Assembly: GCF_958295425.1 (NCBI RefSeq)
Contig: NC_081136.1
Location: 18,909,890-18,973,889 of the forward strand
From: Solea solea
Taxonomy: Eukaryota > Chordata > Actinopteri > Pleuronectiformes > Soleidae
Direction of reading: 5' to 3'
DNA: 64,000 nt
Positions 56,411 to 64,000 of the stretch are shown here, piece by piece. A model generated the notes under the pieces. It was given only the letters and a program-made list of their open reading frames with translations. It had not been told where the DNA came from and did not search any database. The position numbers and the translations under genes are program-made. The number at the start of each line of letters is the position of its first letter. Within the stretch, counting starts at the first letter, position 1.

Positions 56411-59400
56411 TTACTGTACATCACGCCACTCGTGATCTGAAAGATCTTGAATCAATGAGATGACTTGGGGGTTCACATGAAGATGGGATCTTTTTGTCTT
56501 CTCTACTTTAGTGCCCTTCTCAGGGTTAATGGAGAAAAAACACCTGCATTAATAACAAAATATCTTTACATTAACAAAAATCTTCACAATGATAACTTTT
56601 TATTCAAGCTATTACTTTAAAGTTAGCAGCTACTTCTAAATAAAGTGAAAATGTAAGATAAACCTAATCAAAACCAAAAAGACACACCTCGGCAGAAACT
56701 CCAGGGTTGATGCCAGGCATGATGGGTAATGCATGTTAAAGCAATAGTAACTCCCAAACATCAGGCGTAGGGCAGAAACTAAGGAGGGGATGTTGTCCTG
56801 AACAATGTTTCGATCCACACTCAACATGAAGCGATTTGCAGAATAACAGGATCATCGTGAAAAAATGTAAACACAAGGAAGGGGAACATAATTCAAACTA
56901 TAAGAGGTTACTGTATCAAGAAACATTGTGCAAGATAAATCTGTGCCAAAATAGAAAAGAGAGAAAGGAAAGGAAAGGAATAAAGAAATACAGAATGAGA
57001 GAGAGAATGAAAGAAATCGTTCCAATCCAATCGTTGGAGTCAAGGGAAGTTAGTCCCATCTGTACTTCCCCTGCCAGGCATGTGTCCTTGACAACGAACA
57101 TGGCGTCTTCCTTTTCATCAAAGTAGGACAGCAGAAGCAACACCATGTATTTGAGGTCTTCAGAACAACCACTCAGCTCTCACATCATGACTTGATACTT
57201 TGTTACAGCCTGTAGGAGCTTTCTGCTCTTGTGCATACAAACTGTATTCAAATAGCTCAGTAGCTTTTCCTTCAGCTCCAGATTACGTGTGAAAACTTCT
57301 TTCAGCCCAAGTCTGGTTAGTGAGTACTGAAAGTGGACTGCCATACCCAGTGGTGGACTGGGACAATAATTTAATTTGGTGTCATTCCAGGCCACCCTTC
57401 TCATGCAGACCACCATACCTCTAGTTGTGTATTCTAACCCTATTTGATAGTTAAAAGAAATTTAGGAGTGACCAATAAGTTATCTATTTGAATATATGAT
57501 TTTCATTGAAAACCCTGTTTTCAAATGTTATAGCAATGGGTGAATCCTCAAAAACCATGAGGACAGCAGCCATAGGATACACAAATGTACAAGGCAAGAC
57601 AAACAAAACAATGGGCCTATATTTTTAAAAAGAGAGAGTCGTACTATATAGAGCTTGTATATATTATAATGATAGTCAAACTATCATTTATGGTGCAGAA
57701 TTACAATAAAGAAAACTGCCACAAAGCTACAGCGTAATAGATTAAGAGTAAACAAAAAAGCTAGCTGTATTTAATTATGATTTATTATTTCAGCATGTAT
57801 AAACTATCCTGTAGTGGCTCAAACATTATGCAACAAAATCATATTTTTCATTCATCTCTAGGTATTCTGGATTGATTGTCGGGCCGTGTGCCTGTGTGTA
57901 TGTGTGTGTGGAGGGGGCTGGGGCGGCGCATGTGACTTCCACTATTGTTGCTTAAGATGTGATGGAATTAACCCTCTGTGAGACACACAGTCTGCGGTGG
58001 TGACGGTGATTGAACGATAAACGGAATGAAAGCTATAGCGTTTTTGATTGACCTTCCCTCCTGGTGAACATGTCACTTATTTTGCAACATTTCGCTGCGT
58101 CTGTGGCAAGGGCTTTCTGTTTTCTGTCCCTCTCTGTCTCTGCTCCACCTTTCCTTTTCTTCTGTCCCTCCATTTCTCTCGACTACTAGAGTGAAGACAG
58201 CGGAGCTAATTGATTGTTGTGTGATGCCGACTGTTCGCCGAGCGGCGTCATTACGTAACTAGATGGATTGATTTGATTGGCCTGGGCGTCCAGTAAGTCC
58301 AGTCAGTCCACTCAGTCCGGTGACTGTTCAAGTCAGGCCACGATGACCATCAGGCCACCGGGAAGCGTCCCGGTGCTCCCGATGGCCAGTCCGCCACTGG
58401 CCAAACCAAGCTCATGAAACAGAAATGTACACTCATCAAGGAGGTTCTTGATATTTTTCCCCGTTTGTTAATGCAAGAACTTTTTTGTATCATCTCAGAG
58501 ACCACGATTCGGACCATCTCCCGCCTCATTCGTGGATTTGGTCGTTTCCCTCTCTCAAGCGACTGTAAAAGTTCCTCTGGGAACACGGTATCAAAAAAGT
58601 ATCCACCCAGCCCTAAGCCAATTAGGGCATTGGCAGTTCGTGGAAGAGGTTGAGGATGAACTTCTGGGTGAAGACTCCAAGGATATGGGAGGTCCTTCTG
58701 AAGCCAAAGCAGATGAGCTGTTCGTTTCATGAGTTGGGCCTGAAAACACACACACCAGCCAATTAGAAAAAAACAAAAACAAAACATGTTAACGATAAAA
58801 CTTCTCTAGGAAGATACAACTTTGAAATATACACTTTTTTAATCAAATGCAATGAAATTAAACACATATGCAATTTTAACTTTTTTTTTCTTTTTTTACA
58901 TTTTTAGCCCCTTGAACTTGAGATTTTACCAAACAATGAAAAATATGTATTTTAACCCTTTTAACCTTCTTCTACCAAATTCTATTTAGCCATATATTTA
59001 TCATCAATCTATGTACTATATTGTACCTGCATAATTGTACCTGGACTATAGAGAGAAAAGTTGAATTGCTTTTTCTTGATTTCTAATTTTCTAGATTTTC
59101 TAATTTCTAGAGTGCAATAATGAGGACATCTTGTTGTTATCAGGGCCCAAATGTGAATGCTACCACATTCCTGATTAATATTTTGTGCAGGTTACTTTGG
59201 GCACTGGTTGCATTCTGTACAGCAAAACTTGACTTACATCGTAGCTTCCAAGCAGCAAGTATTTTTTGGTCTTGAATGGGCCTTAACACTGTCATCAAAT
59301 TGGCTTCCTCAATGAACTTAAAGTCATCAGATGTCTCAACCCCGAGGGATTGTAAATGCTCTTCTAGAATGTCTTTATTGATTTCTGAAAGGTCAGGCAG

Positions 59401-59439
59401 GACCTCAGTTATAGCGCTGCGTAGAAATGTTTGCTCCAT
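56411..59439 (-). pseudogene. Gene 2 (SAM-domain, SAMD3-like) of the two-gene element, copy C
   Basis: The first exon (59439) reads AITEVLPDLSEINKDILEEH then LGVETSDDFKFIEEANL, a SAM-like helical domain. The next exon (58760-58408) has FPEELLQSLERGKRPNPRMR and REMVRIVVSEMIQKSS, and is interrupted by a MITE (57348-58399). Coding resumes as MAVHFQYSLTRLGLKEVFTR, KSRKLLQAVTKYQVMM, a TGA stop, then ELSGCSEDLKYMVLLLLSYF and FVVKDTCLAGEVQ. A later exon has MLSVDRNIVQDNIPSLVSAL and RLMFGSYYCFNMHYP (56827-56710). The last reads FSINPEKGTKVEKTKRSHLH and VISLIQDLSDHEWRDVQ, with TAA at 56411-56413. This is the most complete gene 2 here. Family function is unknown. Confidence 0.75.
57348..58399. mobile_element. 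1,052-bp hAT-like nonautonomous element
   Basis: The ends are CAGTGGTGGACTGG and, inverted, CAGTGGCGGACTGG. The flanks are GCCATACC (57340-57347) and GCCAAACC (58400-58407), an 8-bp TSD with one mismatch. It splits gene 2 of copy C. The interior shares several hundred bases with 50237-50735, but the right part (57870-58390) is found only here. No transposase frame is present. Confidence 0.85.
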
Positions 59440-60006
59440 GTCAGGCCTTTCTAGAATAAGAAAGAATGATATCAGTTTTCAAAATGCAAGAAATGTACAA
59501 TTAGTCAAGTATCAATGTACATACAAATAATAATACATACAAATAATTTAAGTATGACTGGGTAAGGAACTATCACGTTTCTTTTAGTACATGTGCATTT
59601 TAGTATGATTTCTCCACCAGTGACTAGGATCATGTTATTTCGCCAACACACTGTTCGAACTTGAGTATATTATATTATATTATATATTATTGAGGATTTA
59701 CACTTTTTAATGGTTGCTCCTAGTTACACATTTTTTTTACACTTTCATATAAAAGGGAAACTGCTGTCACTGTTATATTTTTCAAATAACATTTTATCTT
59801 GTTAAGAATATGTGCATTACTGTACAGTAACCCTAACTCTCCAGCACAGTGGTCAAGACCATGTTTATTTTGATAACACACTGTGTTTCAGCAGAACAGT
59901 GTGATGGTGTCCATCAACAATGTATGATGGTAACGGATAAAAATCTATCAAGTCATCCAGGCTTTATGTATATCCACCACAAAATACACAGCTGCATCAT
60001 TTTGAA
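59440..60006. other. Spacer between gene 1 and gene 2 of copy C
   Basis: AT-rich sequence with TATAT repeats near 59666-59688. Both flanking genes read on the minus strand. No coding seen. Confidence 0.5.
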
Positions 60007-62405
60007 CTAAAATAAAAGTTCTCCAAACTCGATGGTCTCATCATTTTTTGACACAAGGAAATGTCCCTTTTTATATGATGTACCTTTGTACTGAATGTCT
60101 GTGGAGACACTAGTATTGTGTTCTGAAAAGCCAAACGCTCTCACTGCATGTTTAATTGCATCAATGTAAAGGCTGGGATAAAAAGTGTACAACTATCTTT
60201 AACTTGCAGAAGCTGACTGCAGCCTGGCCCAGCTGAAAGATACAGTGTGCCTGAAATATTTGATATCTCTCGGATAAAGTTAGGCATATGTTTAAATGCC
60301 TGGCACATCTCTTGAAGTAGCTGTGTTTACTTTCGAAACGCATGGTCCATACTCTAATCAAGGGGCCGAATTTCAAAATTAGTGCCGGATAATGATGCAT
60401 GAAATGGTGTTTGGGTTTTAGTGTAGTCTCAGGGTTAGGGTTAGGGTTATAAACACTTTCTTGATTCCAAATATTCTTGGATTGTAATGTCAAGATAGGC
60501 TACTTGGGAAAATGAAATCTTTTGTGCACAAATCATATGAACAATATCTTTAAGCTGCAGAGTTAACTGCCACACATCATCTTCTGGATTTTGGACTTTG
60601 TCTCCAATTAACACAGGCAGCAACATTAATAAATTCCAGTTCTGGATAGCTTGACCTGAAAGCTTGGACCCCTCAGAGCTGACAGCAGTTGGCTTTATGA
60701 GAGCATCAGATCCCTTTGTACTTCTTGTACAAACTGCTTGATGTGTCGGTTCAACACTGAATATGTAAACCATTTCTTTTTCTTGATTAAATACTTCAAG
60801 TACAGTGCAACGTCATAAGATAAGACACCCTCAAATATGTCGTGGCCTAAACAAGGTGGGAGACCAGGCTGGCAAACATGAAAAGACTTGAGAGTATTGA
60901 AAACAGAGTTTACCTTTATGCCTCTACTGCCTTGCCTGTCTTCAGCTTGTAGAACTGCAGAATCATAACTGTCAGGCTTGCGCTGTGGACCACAAACATT
61001 TGGATTATTTGATCAAACTCGGTTCTTGTGATTTCACAATATCTGCAAAAGTACACAGAATGGCTAAAGCTTTCAGTGAACCCACCAATGCTATGTGACC
61101 CCAAATTATCTCCTGCAATACAATACAGAGCCCCTTTGACTGTTTCATCACCAACAGTTATCTCAAGATTTTGAAAATCCTCTAGCATCTCTGAGATAAC
61201 TTTAGCACTTCCAAACTGTTCTAGGTCATTCTCTCGCCACAATAAGATAAGGGACATGTGATCTGTATTGGACCACACATGTGCAGGCAAATTTGCCACA
61301 GAAAGATAGACAGCAAGAAATTTGTGTTTTTTCTTAGCTGAGCCTAGGGGATTCACAATTTCAAAGGCATCCTGGTATGGTAGAGTATTAGCTTCTGACA
61401 TCCTGGATTTTCAATGAAAAACTGGTTGGACTTAAAGTTTTGACCATCACTTATGTCACAAAAGTTATCTGGGTGTTTCACAAGACTGTTGTGAAACACA
61501 CCACACACATTCCATATATCTGATTCTAGTAAACTGTTTAAAGTTTGTGTTACAGGTACGCAAACCTTTCTGTCATATTTTCATCATTTCCTAATTTTAC
61601 TTTTTTAGGCTCTATGTATTTGAACATTTTATGGAAAGTCTGAGCCCTCGAGTATGTTGTTCTCAGCGGCTCCTGATGACAGGCAGAGAACAGGTCTGAA
61701 TCCTTCACACAATCACAGATTTTAGCAATAGCATCATCAGTTAGACATATGTAATTTTTTAAAAGTGAACGCAGTTTACTTAAAGTGTAATCCTGTCCCA
61801 AATCATGCACATTTTGCATCTCTTCAACGATTGTCTGTATTGTTGAAGCTGGAGGAAGGAGCTGCCCTTGCAATTTTAGGTAGAATAAACAGACATTCCT
61901 AAGAAAAGTCTCATTGAAATCCTGTGGCAATTCACTGCTTTCATTTGTTGTAGCATCATTGGAGCTCTGGGGAACATCTTCACATGCACTGACAGCAGAA
62001 GGCTGAGAAACATTTTCCCTGTACTTGTCACTTATACTATCCACTGAACACGCTCTGTATTTTCGTGACATATGAGCAGTAAATGATGATTTAACAGTGA
62101 ATGAATTTTCACAACTTGTTACTGGACATGCCACAGGTCGCCCCTCTGCTATATGTTTTTAGGTGGGAAATAAGCTCTTTGACTGTGTGAAATTGGCACT
62201 CACACAGCGAAATAGCACACTTAAAATCAGCAGTAACAGAGGGTGCAGGTGCGTTGTGAACTCGATAGAAATTACCTTTGAAAGTGGTATAGGTACAAAA
62301 AGTCCACTTGCACTCGGTGCTAACACATTTGAAAAATGGATGGGGTTCGTGCTGCATTTTACGTAACCCCTCAAGGTTTATAATGTTTTGCTGCAGAAAT
62401 TGCAA
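60007..62405 (-). pseudogene. Gene 1 (Tnp2-like transposase with C2H2 fingers) of the two-gene element, copy C
   Basis: The N-terminus has three C2H2-like units: CVSTECKWTFCTYTTFKGNF...H, CAISLCECQFHTVKELISHL, and CPVTSCENSFTVKSSFTAHM (62330-62050, one frame break). LFYLKLQGQLLPPAS and YSRAQTFHKMFKYIEPKKVK follow (61900-61600). The core is YQDAFEIVNPLGSAKKKHKF (61380), LYCIAGDNLGSHSIGGFTES (about 61110) and YFCRYCEITRTEFDQ. After a frame change come LLPVLIGDKVQNPEDDVWQL (about 60620), LKPKHHFMHHYPALILKFGP (60425), and VWTMRFESKHSYFKRCARHL. The end is GHFLVSKNDETIEFGEL (60070-60007). The Asp, Asp and Glu in the three core blocks could form a DDE triad as in CACTA Tnp2 proteins; this is inference. 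Breaks near 61540, 60900 and 60460 make it inactive. Confidence 0.72.
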
Positions 62406-62613
62406 GTTAACATTTTTGCCAAAACCACCACTTCACAACAGCATGAAACGAGCGTGAATTCAATGTAAAGTAGTTAACTGTGACCAAGTAATTACATGTA
62501 AAACCACCCCTTTACAACACATTATAGTAACATTACCATACACGCCAAATTTCAGGTCCCACATGGCAAAAAAGAAAAGCGATCTGCAAAACTGATATTA
62601 CTACGACTGACAA

Positions 62614-62655
62614 ATCTGTTGTTCAGGTAAGAATCAGCTTACCTGAACAACAGAT
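62614..62655. repeat. Perfect 18-bp inverted repeat with 6-base loop
   Basis: ATCTGTTGTTCAGGTAAG (62614-62631) is followed after AATCAG by its exact complement (62638-62655). Because it is palindromic, both strands carry CAGGTAAG, an ideal splice donor. It lies about 210 bases upstream of the first gene 1 coding block of copy C. Confidence 0.95.
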
Positions 62656-62659
62656 GCTT

Positions 62660-63282
62660 TCACAGACTGGGCGTGCAGTCAGCAGTCTTCAGCCATTAGC
62701 TCAGTGGTCGTCACGGTAACAGCTACGTACTGCTCAGTGAGTGGACGAGGAATGAGCACAGCTAGTATGAAATTCAAACACAGCTGTTTGTTTCGCGGGA
62801 AAAACGCGCCTGTTGTGCCTGTTGTCAGTCATACATCTTTGTCGTGAATGTCTGTACTCTCAAACAACTTGTGGGTGGAACAGTCTGAGGCATTTGTTCA
62901 CGCCGAACGGCTCAAGAGCAGTGTGGAGACCGCTGTTGGCTTGTTAGTGGTTAGCTGTTAGCGGTTAGCTGAGTGGGCTTGCTGGTAGCGAACAACATCA
63001 GCACCGCTAGTAAGGCAGACGTGGTAGACCTGAATCGAACACACTCCTGTAACCAATCATGCTGTTGACATGTGTAACGAATAAGTAAAATGTAATATGG
63101 TTTCTTTTGGCATAAACAAAATGTACCAGAGAGCCTACTGACAAAAAATGTTATTCTAACATTCCTATGATGTAATTTTAACTGTATCACATTTTTTTTT
63201 TGTATTCACACAGCTTCATTGTTTTTGTATTTACAGTTTTTTATGTCATGATTTTACAGGAATTCACTGTTAATTCTACAGA
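62660..63282. other. Upstream flank of copy C gene 1
   Basis: This is probably the 5' region of the element. It contains repeated GTTAGCGGTTAGC-like words near 62944-62972 and a TTTTACAG-rich segment from 63230. No coding family was recognised. Confidence 0.35.
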
Positions 63283-63296
63283 CATTTTTTACAGTG
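63283..63296 (-). repeat. Candidate CACTA-type terminus of copy C
   Basis: Read on the minus strand the sequence begins CACTGTAAAAAATG, followed by repeats of ACAGT and TGTAAA. I recall CACTGTAAAAA as a usual terminus of fish EnSpm/CACTA elements. It lies about 0.9 kb upstream of gene 1 on the correct side. The matching far end was not found, so this is tentative. Confidence 0.45.
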
Positions 63297-63845
63297 TACC
63301 ATTAGAACTGACTAAGTATTTTACAGCAATACAACATTTAATCCTAAAAGAGGTGTTCTAATGAATGACCAAGCATTGTGTATTAAAATGTTTCATACAA
63401 ACATTAAAGACCACGGACCATCTGCTGTGGAAACGTGTGGGCAGTTTTTGTATATTGATTTAAATGTTCTTTACTATATTGTGATAAAAAAAGTTACAGG
63501 ACCAAATGCAGTTCAAATAAAATGAAGTTAATTGCCTAACAATTTTGTTGTTGAATTCAGCTTTCAACAGAATTCAACACCTTCATGAACAACAATATTT
63601 TAAAAAAGTTAAAGTCGTGAAGAAAACATAACTGGACCAATTCATTTTTTTTTTTTAAACCATTGTCAACTTAAAACGTCTGTTCATAATTATTGTAATT
63701 AAGTACATAACACTTAAAAATCTTTTAAAATAATGTGGAAAAACTGGTTGGAACAACTTAATTTTATGTGTAATTAACAAAAACAAAACATGTGTAATTT
63801 TAATAATAATGAAGTAGTTGGTAATTAAAAATACCTGCAGAAGAA

Positions 63846-63982
63846 AAGTGAATTCCCCCAACTTAATTTAGTTTGTTGGTTGAACTTAATTTCATTAGAA
63901 GTTTTCATAACTTAAAAAAGATTGATGCAAATGTTGGGTTGCATTAATTTTTTGTTGAGCCAAAGCAATTGTTTTTAGAGTG
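63846..63982 (-). repeat. Second terminus-like block (CACTCTAAAAAC)
   Basis: The plus strand ends TTGTTTTTAGAGTG at 63982, which is CACTCTAAAAAC on the minus strand. Inside are TTGTTGAGCC, TGTTGGGTTG and TTGGTTGAACTTAA. Similar words occur around 24500 (TAAGTTCAACCAAC) and 28123, next to copy A. It may be the end of an outer or nonautonomous element of the same superfamily. Confidence 0.45.
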
Positions 63983-64000
63983 CTCAAAGAAACATTAAAT

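Overview
The window reads as accessory DNA from a ray-finned (teleost) fish. The evidence is the repeat content: a Rex3-type RTE retrotransposon, several L2/CR1-group LINEs, R2/R4-group LINE 3' ends, an L1-type LINE, a Ty3-type gag, many hAT elements, a PIF/Harbinger element, a tRNA-headed SINE, and the short fish repeat carrying TAGCAGACGCTTTTATCCAA. I recognise no single-copy host gene. Nearly all coding signal is mobile-element protein, most of it broken by stops, frameshifts, deletions or nested insertions.

Layout. 0.9-12.4 kb: degraded LINE pieces on both strands and a mariner-like MITE. 12.4-14.0 kb: an L1-type ORF2 fragment (minus). 15.8-28.2 kb: a hAT transposase start, then copy A (plus) of a two-gene element, itself carrying an 8-bp-TSD MITE with a tRNA-like core, a 3-bp-TSD MITE, an L2/Rex3 mosaic, a 676-bp hAT and a 2.8-kb LINE. 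28.5-33.3 kb: Ty3-type gag (minus), an R4-group LINE end and another LINE. 33.9-37.6 kb: a complete 2,845-bp hAT inserted in an older hAT. 38.3-40.6 kb: a PIF/Harbinger element with its two opposed genes. 40.8-45.8 kb: a near full-length L2-type LINE (minus) holding a second copy of the tRNA-core MITE, which is itself split by an 809-bp hAT. 46.1-49.3 kb: copy B (minus) of the two-gene element. 50-56 kb: MITEs, a SINE and LINE remnants. 56.4-63.3 kb: copy C (minus), followed by terminus-like sequences ending in CACTGTAAAAA and CACTCTAAAAA (read on the minus strand).

The most interesting system is the two-gene element present three times. Gene 1 encodes tandem C2H2-like fingers, a YIDDFExxNPLG block, a DNLGxHSxxGF...FCRxC block and a PKHHF...W-x-MRFExKH block, a layout resembling CACTA/EnSpm Tnp2 transposases (inference). 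Gene 2, always downstream on the same strand, encodes a protein of the type usually auto-named 'sterile alpha motif domain-containing protein 3-like' in fish. A splice donor in gene 2 lies at the same codon in copies A and B. All three copies are defective. Their repeated co-occurrence suggests a transposase plus SAM-domain accessory gene mobilised as one unit. Nested insertions with target-site duplications, several of which restore the interrupted reading frame when removed, give a clear relative order of events.
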